Below are positions 7,879 through 15,574 of a stretch of DNA of 64,000 nt, piece after piece. The stretch comes from an uncultured Muribaculaceae bacterium. GTDB lineage: Bacteria; Bacteroidota; Bacteroidia; Bacteroidales; Muribaculaceae. The number at the start of each line of letters is the position of its first letter. Positions within the stretch are counted from its first letter, which is position 1. A program made the position numbers and the translations under genes. The stretch spans positions 1 through 64,000 of the forward strand of contig CAJUCW010000002.1 of assembly GCA_910585275.1 (NCBI GenBank). The letters run 5' to 3'. The notes beneath the pieces were generated by a model that worked only from the letters and a program-made list of their open reading frames with translations, had not been told where the DNA came from and ran no database searches.

Positions 7879-8115
7879 ATGAACGACAAACTTGATACGG
7901 AAGAGAGAAAGGAACTGCCCGACAACTTGTTCGGACTTCCGGAAAGACGGGAATACCCGATGCCCGACGCGGCCCACGTGCGTGCCGCCGAAGCTTATTT
8001 CAGATATTGCCCGGAAGAGCTTAAACCGCAACTGGCAAGAGCCATTCTTCGTTTTGCAAAAGCCTACGGAGTAGATGTGGAGAGTTCTACGGTGCGCTTA
8101 TATGCCGGTGAATAA
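7879..8115 (+). CDS. Small conserved protein with FGLPERR motif
   Basis: A 78-residue soluble acidic protein without signal peptide or membrane helix. Its core, roughly FGLPERREYPMPD, then HVRAAEAYFRYC, resembles a short domain I know from Firmicute, phage and plasmid proteins (pattern D-x-FG-[IL]-P-E-x-R-x-[FY]-P-[ML]-x-D-x-x-H-V-R-x-A), where it occurs alone or inside larger hypothetical proteins. Function is unknown. The remainder is predicted helical. The start ATG at 7879 is the first in the frame and follows an AT-rich leader. It converges on the S41 peptidase gene with only 14 bases between them. The motif match is from memory, so the family link is tentative; that it is a gene is more secure. 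Confidence 0.7.
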   Translation: MNDKLDTEERKELPDNLFGLPERREYPMPDAAHVRAAEAYFRYCPEELKPQLARAILRFAKAYGVDVESSTVRLYAGE

Positions 8116-8129
8116 ACACGGCACCGGAA

Positions 8130-9194
8130 TTATTTGTTCTCCTCTTCCTCTTCTTCACCGTCGTCGGGCAACGGTTTGTCTTTAAGCAGTTCGATTGCAA
8201 AATCAAGAATCGCGTCTTTCCCGGCGGCCAATTCTGCATCCGTGGCATGTAGCTCGCATCCCGGAGAAGGGTCAATGCCTTCTTCCGTGCATTCCCCCTG
8301 AGGGTTAAGCAACGGACACGCCGAGAATCTGACAGACCATCCCACGGGGAGTTCGGAGGAGAACGGCAATCCTCCGCCACCGCCGGTTTTAGCCCCGACT
8401 ATGGTGACGTTGGGAAGACTTTTCATTACGGACGTGAAATCATTTGCTGCGGAAAAACAAGAACGGTTGGTGAGAAGCACTATGGGGCCGTCCCATTTAA
8501 TCCTGTTTTCATCGGCGGGCTCATATTCTATGGGGTAAGGTTCCGAAAAATCGGAGTGCCCCGGACCTGTTTTGTGAATTATATAGCCGCCTGTGATTTT
8601 TTCGTTGATGAAGCGGCCCACGAGGGTCTTTATGTTGGTAAGCGCGCCCCCGCCGTTGTCGCGTATGTCGATTATAAGTCCGCGGCTTTTGTGGAGTATG
8701 GCGAGGATATAGTCGAGCGAAGTCTCGCCTATGGGGTAGGAGAACGAAGGGTAATACATATAGGCTATCTCTCCAGGCAATTGTTTGTATGAGATGCCGC
8801 TTGTGGTCAGATAGTCGAATTTAAGATAGTATTCCTGAAGGGTGCGGAGGTTGAAATCCTGCGGATAGTCGCTCCACCATTTGCGATAGTAGCTGGTGTT
8901 GTAGCGTGAGGAGAGGTTGACGTGGCCGTCCTTCAGTTCGTCGAGCATTGCGGCGCAGATGAAGAAGAGTTCGATGGAATTTGTTTCCGGTTTGATTTGC
9001 GCGCGATATTTCTGCCCGATTTCTTTCCAATCGATATCTTTCTCCCGGAAAAAACAATAGCGGGAGTCAACGATGTCCCAAAGCGCATCGAAGTTGCCGT
9101 ATATGTCGTTTTTATAATCAGGCTCGTCATGGCAGGAGGAGAGTGTGGCGCCCAGGAGCATGAATGTGATGAGACTTATCAGTTTTGTTTTCAC
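8130..9194 (-). CDS. S41-family peptidase lipoprotein
   Basis: A 354-residue serine protease of the C-terminal-processing/tricorn-core (S41) type, anchored as a lipoprotein: signal peptide with the lipobox LSSC and Cys21. After the N-terminal helical part (about 25-110) comes the S41 core, with GLIIDIRDNGGG around residue 190 and the nucleophile Ser in NRSCFSAAND around residue 245. A Lys or other partner follows in the G-x-K-T-G-G-G-G segment, but the exact partner cannot be assigned by eye. I see no clear PDZ domain between the parts. The tail is strongly acidic (DDGEEEEEENK). It lies 18 bases downstream of the DUF3316-like gene, in the parC operon. Likely substrates are cell-envelope proteins or peptides. 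Confidence 0.88.
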   Translation of the reverse strand: MKTKLISLITFMLLGATLSSCHDEPDYKNDIYGNFDALWDIVDSRYCFFREKDIDWKEIGQKYRAQIKPETNSIELFFICAAMLDELKDGHVNLSSRYNTSYYRKWWSDYPQDFNLRTLQEYYLKFDYLTTSGISYKQLPGEIAYMYYPSFSYPIGETSLDYILAILHKSRGLIIDIRDNGGGALTNIKTLVGRFINEKITGGYIIHKTGPGHSDFSEPYPIEYEPADENRIKWDGPIVLLTNRSCFSAANDFTSVMKSLPNVTIVGAKTGGGGGLPFSSELPVGWSVRFSACPLLNPQGECTEEGIDPSPGCELHATDAELAAGKDAILDFAIELLKDKPLPDDGEEEEEENK

Positions 9195-9212
9195 GTCGGA
9201 GATGTTATAACG

Positions 9213-10097
9213 TCAATATATAGAATAAACGGTTTCGAGAGGGACCCTCGGAATTCGTTTTTTAAGACCTATCCCACCCGGCACTATACCTATAACGAAC
9301 GAATGGGAGATTATCTTGGTGTTCAGACGGTTTGCCCATTGGTTGTATGCTTTGATTCTGTAGCCTACGGTCAAAGCCGTTCGTCCGAAGTCTAAGGTTG
9401 CAGAAAGAAGATTGTCGATTCTGAAATTGTTGCCCCACCATCCGGGATGCACCAGCCCTTTCCGGTTGCCGAGATAAATTTCATAATACGTTTCACCGTA
9501 TTCGGGTGAAAAGAATAGTGAAAATGTAGGAAGCGATAATTCGTCGCTAAGAAGGAAATGGAGTTTGCCTATTTTGAAGGGACGGCTTCCTGAAATCCTG
9601 GCGGCGAGCGAAAGGTTGCCTATGGCTTCCACCGGGTTGTTGCCGTTACGGAGAAGGTAATATGCGCCCCCGTCGATTCCAATAGTTCCTCCGGCTGTGA
9701 ACTGGATTTGATATGGAAATCTATGGCGCCATGACATGCCCCATCTGAACCAGGCGTTAAGCCCGATCATGCGTGCGGTTCGTGCCGGGTTCCATAGGTT
9801 GGAAAAATCCGCGCCTGCATCGAAATGCATTATCGACGTTTGAGGGGAAAAAGGCATGGCTTTGCTCCATGTGCCTGCCACGGCCATGTCCGTGCCCGTG
9901 TAATGGAGCGGCGACAAATATGTGGCGAGCACGTTTTTGCTTCCGAGTTCAACGGAATATGTCGCCGTCACAGGCCGAGACGTAGCAGTGTCGGTTTGCA
10001 GAAGGGAGATGCCGCCCGATGCCGTTTCGGCTTTGGCGTTTACCGCCAGAATGGTAAGCGCCAAAGCCGTTATTATATTTTTAAGCCTCTTGTTCAT
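9213..10097 (-). CDS. DUF3316-like envelope protein
   Basis: A 294-residue exported protein with a Sec signal peptide (MNKRLKN..., cleavage near the AKA-E site around residue 24). The mature part has many aromatic and glycine-rich amphipathic strands, ending in an aromatic residue (VYSIY), which fits an outer-membrane beta-barrel. Composition and motifs match the DUF3316 family of Bacteroidetes, which has no known function. I start at the Met at 10097 because it begins the signal peptide; the 13 upstream codons in the frame read through the parC end and have a proline-rich, unconserved sequence. The start overlaps the 3' end of parC by 17 bases, so translation is probably coupled. Confidence 0.8.
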   Translation of the reverse strand: MNKRLKNIITALALTILAVNAKAETASGGISLLQTDTATSRPVTATYSVELGSKNVLATYLSPLHYTGTDMAVAGTWSKAMPFSPQTSIMHFDAGADFSNLWNPARTARMIGLNAWFRWGMSWRHRFPYQIQFTAGGTIGIDGGAYYLLRNGNNPVEAIGNLSLAARISGSRPFKIGKLHFLLSDELSLPTFSLFFSPEYGETYYEIYLGNRKGLVHPGWWGNNFRIDNLLSATLDFGRTALTVGYRIKAYNQWANRLNTKIISHSFVIGIVPGGIGLKKRIPRVPLETVYSIY

Positions 10098-12774
10098 CGT
10101 CGGTGTCGGGTTGGGATGTTTCGGGCTCTTCTTCAAGTGCGAAAAGGTCGCCTTGCACTATCCTTGGTTTGGGTTTGTCTTCCGGCTCTTCGTTTGCGGC
10201 CGTTTCCAGTTCCGTTTCAGGCTCCGGTTCCGGCTCCGGCGGGAAACGAGTGGGCTCAAGTTCTACGATTGAATCGATAGTGTAGGTGGAAATCCGCTTC
10301 CCTTTTGCCTTGAAGCTTTTCACGCCGATAAATTCCTCTGCATCAATTTCAAGCGGCGGACGCACCGAATCCGCCCCTCCGAAAGTAACCTCCAGACGGG
10401 GATAGAAAGTGTCGGTAAGGAGAATCACGCTTGAAGAAGCATCTGTGCCGACAAACCTCTGGGGCTTTGCGGAGGGTTCGAAAGTGAATCTTTTCAGATA
10501 CGGGAATCCGAGCGAAGTGTCGTTGAGGGCGAGCGTCCAAATTTTCGCCGGGTTGAATTTTTCAATCCGTAGGATATTGTCGTCGTAATGGTTGGAATCG
10601 GAGAAGGATGAGGTGAAAAATTCGCCGTCTTTCGTGATTACAAGCACGAGGTCGTCGCCTTGGAAGACACCGAGGCTCTCGCCTCTGCCGTCGTAGTTTA
10701 GGCGAAGCACGTCGCGGTCGAACCAAACTTCGCGTCCGCCGAGTGTGCTTGTGCCTTTCTCGACGAGGCGCACGTCGTCGATTTGATATTTTGTGACAAG
10801 ATTTCCAAGCGATTCCTTTCCTTTTATGTCGAGGTCGGCGAAATTCACCATCACTTCCTTGGCTCTCGGACGGCGCCCCGTTTCGTTGGGCTCGTCTTTC
10901 AGCATCACCTTTACAATCTCTGCTTCACCGTTGGGATTGCATGTGAGCCATTCCACCCTCGACCCCGGCACGCCTTTAGTGAGGTTGTATTCTTTTTCGC
11001 GTGTAAGTCCGGTGATGAAGAATCTTTTTTTGTAGGAATAGGCGTCTTTTGCTCCGTTGCGGTAAATCACGTTATAGATGGTTCTCTTGTCGCCTTTCTT
11101 GAAAAGCCCGATATGAATGATTTTCTTTCCGACGTATAGTTTGTCTTGCACCTTTACGAGCTTGTAGGTCCCGTCGCGGTAAATTATGAGGATGTCGTCT
11201 ATATCCGAACACGTGAAAAGGAATTCGTTGTCTTTGAGCGATGTTCCGATGAATCCGCCGGCTTTGTCGAAATAAAGGCGCTTGTTGGCTTCCGCCACTT
11301 TCGCCGCCTCGATGGAGTCGAATCCGCGAAGGGCTGTGCGTCGGGGGAAAGCTTCGCCATATTTTTCCTTAAGATGGGCATACCAAGCGGAGGTATATTC
11401 CGTGATGTGGTCGAGGTCGAACTGGAGTCTTTCGATGTCTTTCTCAAGGTTGGCGATATGCTCGTTTGCCTTGTCGGTGTTGAATTTAAGGATTCTCCCC
11501 ATCTTGATTTCCCAAAGGCGCACGAGGTCGTCGCGCGTCACTTCGCGGAAAAAGTCCTTCTTGAACGGTTCGAGCCTGTTGTCAACATGCATTATCGCTT
11601 CGTCCATGTTTGCCGCCTGTTCCACTTCCTTGTCTTTATAGATTCTCTCTTCTATGAAGATTTTCTCAAGGGAGCTATAAAGCTTCGACTCGCGTGTTTC
11701 GGCAAGTTTTATTTCAAGTTCCTGACGCAGAAGTTCTATTGTGTGGTCAACGGAATATTTCAGCAGTTCGCTCACCGACATGAAGCGTGGCTTGCGGTCA
11801 ACGATTACGCAGCAGTTTGGCGAAATGCTTACTTCGCAGTCTGTAAAGGCATAAAGCGCGTCGATGGCTTTGTCGGAAGATGTGCCCGGAATCAGATGCA
11901 CGAGAATTTCGGCTGTTGCGGCGGTGTTGTCGTCAACCTTTCGGATTTTGATTTTCCCCTTTTCCATAGCACCCAGAATGGAAGAGATGAGGGTAGAGGT
12001 GGTTTTGCCGAAAGGAAGTTCGGTTATGGCGAGCGTTTTGTTGTCGATTTTTTCAATTTTAGCCCTTACTTTCACGCTGCCTCCACGTGCGCCGTCGTTA
12101 TATCTTGAAGCATCGAGCAGTCCGCCGGTCTGGAAGTCGGGAAGAAGTTTGAATTCTTCTCCGTGGAGATAGGCTATGGCGGCGTCGATGATTTCATTGA
12201 AGTTGTGTGGCAATATTTTTGAAGAAAGACCGACGGCGATGCCTTCCACCCCCTGAGCGAGAAGGAGAGGAAATTTCACGGGTAGCGTCACCGGTTCTTT
12301 CTTGCGGCCGTCGTAAGAGGGTGTCCATTCGGTTATCTTTGGGCTGAACACAGTTTCGAGGGCGAATTCGGAAAGTCGGGCCTCGATGTAACGTGGAGCA
12401 GCGGCGGAGTCGCCGGTAAGTATATTTCCCCAGTTACCCTGTGTGTCGATAAGCAGTTCTTTTTGTCCGAGTTGCACGAGAGCGTCGCCTATTGAAGCGT
12501 CGCCATGCGGATGATATTGCATGGTGTTGCCCACGATGTTGGCGACTTTGTTGAATCTGCCGTCGTCGAGGGTCTGCATGGAGTGCAATATTCGGCGTTG
12601 CACGGGTTTAAGGCCGTCTTCAATGTGTGGGACGGCGCGTTCGAGAATAACGTAGCTGGCATATTCGAGATACCAGTTACGAAACATTCCGGAAAGCACG
12701 GTGCGTTTGCCGATAGGTTCTTCTGATTTCTGATTTTCGGTTAGGTCGTTTAAAAGATCTGTGTCTTCAGCCAT
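10081..12774 (-). CDS. parC: DNA topoisomerase IV subunit A
   Basis: The DNA-cleaving subunit of topoisomerase IV, which unlinks daughter chromosomes; the ATPase partner ParE is not in the window. It has 897 residues from the Met at 12774. The cleavage domain begins at about residue 30, the quinolone-resistance region (HPHGDASI) is at 88-95, and the catalytic Tyr129 is in APRYIEARL. The C-terminal domain is the ParC-like beta-propeller type, with no clear GyrA box, followed by a long acidic Pro-Glu-rich tail (residues about 845-897). The frame is open to an ATG at 12831, but that start would lie on the promoter at 12801-12831 and the added 19 residues are unconserved. GyrA as an alternative is less likely from length and tail. 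Confidence 0.93.
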   Translation of the reverse strand: MAEDTDLLNDLTENQKSEEPIGKRTVLSGMFRNWYLEYASYVILERAVPHIEDGLKPVQRRILHSMQTLDDGRFNKVANIVGNTMQYHPHGDASIGDALVQLGQKELLIDTQGNWGNILTGDSAAAPRYIEARLSEFALETVFSPKITEWTPSYDGRKKEPVTLPVKFPLLLAQGVEGIAVGLSSKILPHNFNEIIDAAIAYLHGEEFKLLPDFQTGGLLDASRYNDGARGGSVKVRAKIEKIDNKTLAITELPFGKTTSTLISSILGAMEKGKIKIRKVDDNTAATAEILVHLIPGTSSDKAIDALYAFTDCEVSISPNCCVIVDRKPRFMSVSELLKYSVDHTIELLRQELEIKLAETRESKLYSSLEKIFIEERIYKDKEVEQAANMDEAIMHVDNRLEPFKKDFFREVTRDDLVRLWEIKMGRILKFNTDKANEHIANLEKDIERLQFDLDHITEYTSAWYAHLKEKYGEAFPRRTALRGFDSIEAAKVAEANKRLYFDKAGGFIGTSLKDNEFLFTCSDIDDILIIYRDGTYKLVKVQDKLYVGKKIIHIGLFKKGDKRTIYNVIYRNGAKDAYSYKKRFFITGLTREKEYNLTKGVPGSRVEWLTCNPNGEAEIVKVMLKDEPNETGRRPRAKEVMVNFADLDIKGKESLGNLVTKYQIDDVRLVEKGTSTLGGREVWFDRDVLRLNYDGRGESLGVFQGDDLVLVITKDGEFFTSSFSDSNHYDDNILRIEKFNPAKIWTLALNDTSLGFPYLKRFTFEPSAKPQRFVGTDASSSVILLTDTFYPRLEVTFGGADSVRPPLEIDAEEFIGVKSFKAKGKRISTYTIDSIVELEPTRFPPEPEPEPETELETAANEEPEDKPKPRIVQGDLFALEEEPETSQPDTDDEQEA

Positions 12775-12800
12775 TTTGTTCTGTTGGGATGAATTTGGCG

Positions 12801-12831
12801 TAAAGTTAGCAAAAAAAAGAAAGATAGACAA
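12801..12831 (-). promoter_or_regulatory. Promoter of the parC operon
   Basis: On the minus strand TTG (12829-12831) is followed after 20 bases by TAACTTTA (12801-12808), which differs from TAnnTTTG only in the last base. Transcription would start near 12795, about 20 bases before the ATG at 12774. This location is what rules out the longer parC reading frame starting at 12831. Confidence 0.65.
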
Positions 12832-13006
12832 AAATCCGGTTGCAAAAATGCTTATTGGATAGCGTTTATCCGGATAATTTGATTAATTTTGCGAGGTCGT
12901 TTAAAGTGTTTATTATTCTTTATTTATGCTGCCTCGCAGGCTTACAAAAAAAGGCCGTGACAATTGAGAACTGCACCCTTTTTGTAATTCCGGCATTTAA
13001 AACCGG

Positions 13007-13273
13007 TTATCTCTTCCTGTTGATATATTCTCGATTAACGCGATATATCAGTATCCCATATAAAACAGCGAAGATAATTGCGAAAAGGCCGGTAAAACCT
13101 TTCATAAGCAATAAAGTTCGATAAGATAGTTGCTCCATAAAAATCAACATAGCCAACAAAAGTGCAAAGGTGATTGATATGGCAGCAATGGCACAGTATT
13201 TTAAATTTCTGTTTGCAGGTTTGTGGTATATCTTATTTAGTTCGTCTCGCGGACCAATTTCAATCATTCCCAT
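13007..13273 (-). CDS. Small protein with two membrane helices
   Basis: An 88-residue protein that I do not recognise. A polar N-terminus of about 25 residues is followed by two hydrophobic helices (about 27-47 and 58-79) joined by a short loop, and a basic end (RVNREYINRKR). This is a hairpin-like inner-membrane protein with both ends likely inside. It lies 48 bases downstream of the KilA-N gene in the same direction, so the two may be co-transcribed. Local base composition is more AT-rich than in the surrounding housekeeping genes, which is compatible with acquisition from elsewhere. Start: ATG at 13273; a second Met two codons in is equally possible. Confidence 0.6.
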   Translation of the reverse strand: MGMIEIGPRDELNKIYHKPANRNLKYCAIAAISITFALLLAMLIFMEQLSYRTLLLMKGFTGLFAIIFAVLYGILIYRVNREYINRKR

Positions 13274-13295
13274 AATATATATGTTTTTAATGAAG

Positions 13296-13324
13296 TAATT
13301 ACAAGAATTAGTTTCTTGTAATTA
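13296..13324. repeat. 12-bp perfect inverted repeat at the end of the KilA-N gene
   Basis: TAATTACAAGAA, five bases, TTCTTGTAATTA. It covers the stop codon of the KilA-N gene and lies just ahead of the small membrane-protein gene. It is AT-rich and has no T-run on the minus strand. It could be an attenuating hairpin between the two genes or a binding site for a dimer. Confidence 0.6.
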
Positions 13325-14137
13325 TTTCAATAGGTTCCTGTCGTTTCCACTGTTTTCCAACACGTTCATTTGGTGAATGGCAATCTGATTCAGCTTCATA
13401 AGCCGCTCACTTTGTGTCATTCCTTGTTCGATAAAAACTGCATTAAGGTTTTCCATGTTTGACAGGCAGATAAGTTCGTTAACCGAGGCGTAATCGCGTA
13501 TATTACCTTTCATGTCGGGGTGAGCATCGCGCCATTGTTTTGCCGTTATGCCAAACATAGCTACATTCAGCACGTCGGCTTCATTGGCATAGATGATGCT
13601 TGCCTGTGCTGGTGTAACTTCTGCAGGGACAAGGTTCTGCTTTATGGCATCGGTGTGTATGCGGTAGTTGATTTTAGATAATTCACGTTTCGCCGACCAA
13701 CCCAATAACCGTTGTTCTTCCGTCTTTAAACGTTGAAATTCCTCAATAAGATAAAGTTTGAACGGCACACTTATTGCCGACCCAAATTCAAAGGCTATAT
13801 CTTTATGGGCGTAGGTGCCTCCATAACGACCTTTCTTCACTATTATCCCGATGGCATTAGTGCGTTCTATCCACTCCGAAGCACTCAATACAAAAGACGG
13901 CAAACCTGCACTCATTTTAAAGTGGTCAAATTCGACCACTTTGAAATCAGGGTTATGAATCACCTCCCAAGTGCCGAGAAATTCAATAGTGTAACGGTTT
14001 CGTAACCAGTTCTTAATTATATCGGCAGAACGGTTGTCGCCCTCTTTGGCAGTTGCCATATCAGTGAGGGAGATATAATCCTGTTCTTCCAACGAGAGAA
14101 CAGTGATAGGGGTCTTTTGAACGATTATTTTAGTCAT
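13322..14137 (-). CDS. KilA-N domain protein
   Basis: A 271-residue cytoplasmic protein. Residues about 10-115 match the KilA-N DNA-binding fold: a start like YISLTDMA, then IIKNWLRNRYTIEFLGTWE, a hallmark segment of the family, then the GRYGGTYAHKDIAFEFGSAIS segment. The C-terminal half is helical and polar. KilA-N proteins are common in phages, plasmids and integrated elements of Bacteroidetes, where they probably bind DNA; cellular roles are mostly unknown. There are no phage or integrase genes nearby, so it is either a remnant or a stand-alone cargo gene, with the two-helix membrane protein downstream as possible partner. A TAACTTTA -7-like box lies on the minus strand at 14166-14173, without a clear -33 element. 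Confidence 0.85.
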   Translation of the reverse strand: MTKIIVQKTPITVLSLEEQDYISLTDMATAKEGDNRSADIIKNWLRNRYTIEFLGTWEVIHNPDFKVVEFDHFKMSAGLPSFVLSASEWIERTNAIGIIVKKGRYGGTYAHKDIAFEFGSAISVPFKLYLIEEFQRLKTEEQRLLGWSAKRELSKINYRIHTDAIKQNLVPAEVTPAQASIIYANEADVLNVAMFGITAKQWRDAHPDMKGNIRDYASVNELICLSNMENLNAVFIEQGMTQSERLMKLNQIAIHQMNVLENSGNDRNLLK

Positions 14138-14520
14138 TATTCAGATATGACGTATATGCCATGCGTAAAGTTACACATTTTAGCTGATATGCAGCGAATT
14201 TCCTTGAAATTTAGTGTTTTTTTGTTCTAAGTCTTAAATCATAAAATGATTATCATGTATTAAGAATTAATTAAAATACGTCCCTTTTTTTATCTTTTCA
14301 CTCCCTTAAAGCTACTTTTTCATGCCCTTTTCTCATAAATGATAGTTGTAATTATCTTATAAGGTCGATTATCGGTGATTAAGACCTTGAAGCGCAAGAT
14401 ATTGATTAACATGCCGAAGGTATATCCCTACATTAATACTTATGTTCTTCTGGTCGTTTTTTTTCTAATGCATTTCGATGTGTGCGGTTTAATCATCAAA
14501 TACGTTTCTGAAAGAATTTT
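14138..14520. other. AT-rich intergenic region
   Basis: About 380 bases between the KilA-N gene start and the end of the thioredoxin-like gene. It holds one copy of a dispersed repeat (14411-14436) and several T-runs (near 14287-14292 and 14458-14465). A plus-strand frame starting at 14375 runs through the repeat and then antisense through the next gene; I do not call it a gene. Confidence 0.5.
14411..14436 (+). repeat. Dispersed intergenic repeat family A, copy 1
   Basis: ATGCCGAAGG, then TATATCCCTACATTAA. It matches the shared pattern ATGCCG-aaGGCAY-TCCCTACAT also seen at 17095, 54324 and 55361. This copy is degenerate in the right half of the small palindrome (GGTAT instead of GGCAT). Confidence 0.55.
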
Positions 14521-15330
14521 TCAAAGCGATAATACTTTCTTTATTGAGGTGTCTTTCAGGATGACTGTTTTCTCTTTGTCGAGGAGGAAAAGGGTAGGCA
14601 TGGCTTGGAAAATGTAGGTTTCGGAGTCTTCAATCGGGTCGGTGGCAAATCCTGAAATCCAATTGGCGGGAATCGAGTTTTTGGTTCTCTCCCATAGCTC
14701 TTTGTCCCCGGTGATGTCTATCGCCATTATTTTAATGTTGTCTGGTAAGACAGTTGTTTTCAGAGCGTTTATGGTTTCGACGCAATGGTCGCAGTCAGGG
14801 TCGTAAAACAAAAGAAGGAGCCTGCCGTCGATCCGGATGTCATGAAGGGTATGTGGATTCCCTTCTGTGTCGATGAAATTGAAATCGGCGGATTTTGTGC
14901 CGGGGCGGTTTTTAAGGGCCATTTCAAGGCGGTATTCGGCGCGTTCCTTTTCCGCGCCTTTGAGCAAAGGCGATTTCAAGACTTCTTCGAGAAAGAGGAT
15001 GTAGGTCTCATCGTTCCTTTGCTCTGATTCAGGGTCGGCAAGCAAACGGTCGGCAATGTCGTAAATCAAAATGAAGTTTTGAGGGATGGCCGATGCTTTT
15101 GCCATCAACGACTTGATTCTATCTGCTTTTGCGGCTCTTTCGGAAGGTAGGGAGGCTATGAAGTGAATAAAGAGGGAGTCTGTCTTTTCAGAATCCTGAA
15201 GAGTATCGGTAGCGGCGGTTTCATATAGCGTCTTTGCATTTGTATGTACGATTGCCGATGCAAAGAAATGGACTGACAGGAATATAGCCAAGGCAAAGAA
15301 GGCAGGCAGTCGTTTTATATTGGCGGTCAT
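14521..15330 (-). CDS. Thioredoxin-fold envelope protein (DUF5106-like N-terminus)
   Basis: A 269-residue exported protein. The N-terminus is a signal peptide or anchor (MTANIKRLPAFF...). Residues about 45-140 are a helical region like the DUF5106 domain that precedes thioredoxin domains in Bacteroidetes. Residues about 145-269 are a TlpA-like thioredoxin fold with the motif CDHC near residue 180 and the cis-Pro segment AMPTLFLLD, so a periplasmic disulfide or redox role is likely; the substrate is unknown. I start at 15330 because the 33 upstream codons run through the tRNA-Leu terminator and tRNA. It lies directly downstream of tRNA-Leu on the same strand, separated by a terminator hairpin. 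Confidence 0.82.
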   Translation of the reverse strand: MTANIKRLPAFFALAIFLSVHFFASAIVHTNAKTLYETAATDTLQDSEKTDSLFIHFIASLPSERAAKADRIKSLMAKASAIPQNFILIYDIADRLLADPESEQRNDETYILFLEEVLKSPLLKGAEKERAEYRLEMALKNRPGTKSADFNFIDTEGNPHTLHDIRIDGRLLLLFYDPDCDHCVETINALKTTVLPDNIKIMAIDITGDKELWERTKNSIPANWISGFATDPIEDSETYIFQAMPTLFLLDKEKTVILKDTSIKKVLSL

Positions 15331-15349
15331 AAGATTCGGTAAAAATGTT

Positions 15350-15382
15350 AAAAGGAGCGGGATTATAGAAACCTCGCTCCTT
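15350..15382 (-). terminator. Terminator of tRNA-Leu
   Basis: On the minus strand AAGGAGCG (15375-15382), a loop of 15 bases, CGCTCCTT (15352-15359), then a short T-run. It lies 8 bases beyond the tRNA 3' end and 20 bases before the start of the thioredoxin-like gene. Confidence 0.7.
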
Positions 15383-15390
15383 GAAAGTTG

Positions 15391-15471
15391 TGCGCACGAA
15401 GGGACTCGAACCCCCACGTCGTGAGACACCAGATCCTAAGTCTGGCGCGGCTACCATTACGCCACGTGCGC
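15391..15471 (-). tRNA. tRNA-Leu, anticodon UAG
   Basis: An 81-base class II tRNA. The acceptor stem GCGCACG pairs with CGTGCGC and is followed by discriminator A. The anticodon arm CCAGA-CTTAGGA-TCTGG gives anticodon TAG, which reads CTN leucine codons. A long variable arm and the T arm GGGGGTTCGAGTCCC are present. CCA is not encoded (the next bases are CAA), so it must be added by the nucleotidyltransferase. It has its own promoter (15483-15513) and terminator. Confidence 0.95.
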
Positions 15472-15482
15472 AGAATTTGATG

Positions 15483-15513
15483 CAAAGTTAAGATTTTTTT
15501 TTCAAACCTCCAA
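15483..15513 (-). promoter_or_regulatory. Promoter of tRNA-Leu
   Basis: On the minus strand TTG (15511-15513), 20 bases, then TAACTTTG (15483-15490): a full match to the Bacteroidetes consensus. The start point would be about 6 bases before the mature 5' end of the tRNA, a short leader typical of tRNA genes. Confidence 0.8.
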
Positions 15514-15574
15514 ATTTTCTCGCCTCCATTTGAGCTTTTGCGATAAAGGAAGTGTTGCAAAACTATCAGAGCTT

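Noticed and set aside
11146..12108. 320-codon plus-strand frame opposite parC
   Set aside because: Aromatic-rich antisense shadow of parC without any domain.
12840..13124. 94-codon plus-strand frame between parC and the small membrane protein
   Set aside because: Its second half is antisense to the two-helix protein gene and the first half is AT-rich intergenic sequence with no motif. A TAATTTTG at 12884-12891 lacks a -33 element.
14375..14617. 80-codon plus-strand frame
   Set aside because: It crosses a dispersed repeat and then runs antisense into the thioredoxin-like gene.
15391..15471. tRNA-Leu as an integration site
   Set aside because: No integrase gene, no direct repeat of the tRNA 3' end nearby, and normal chromosomal genes on both sides.
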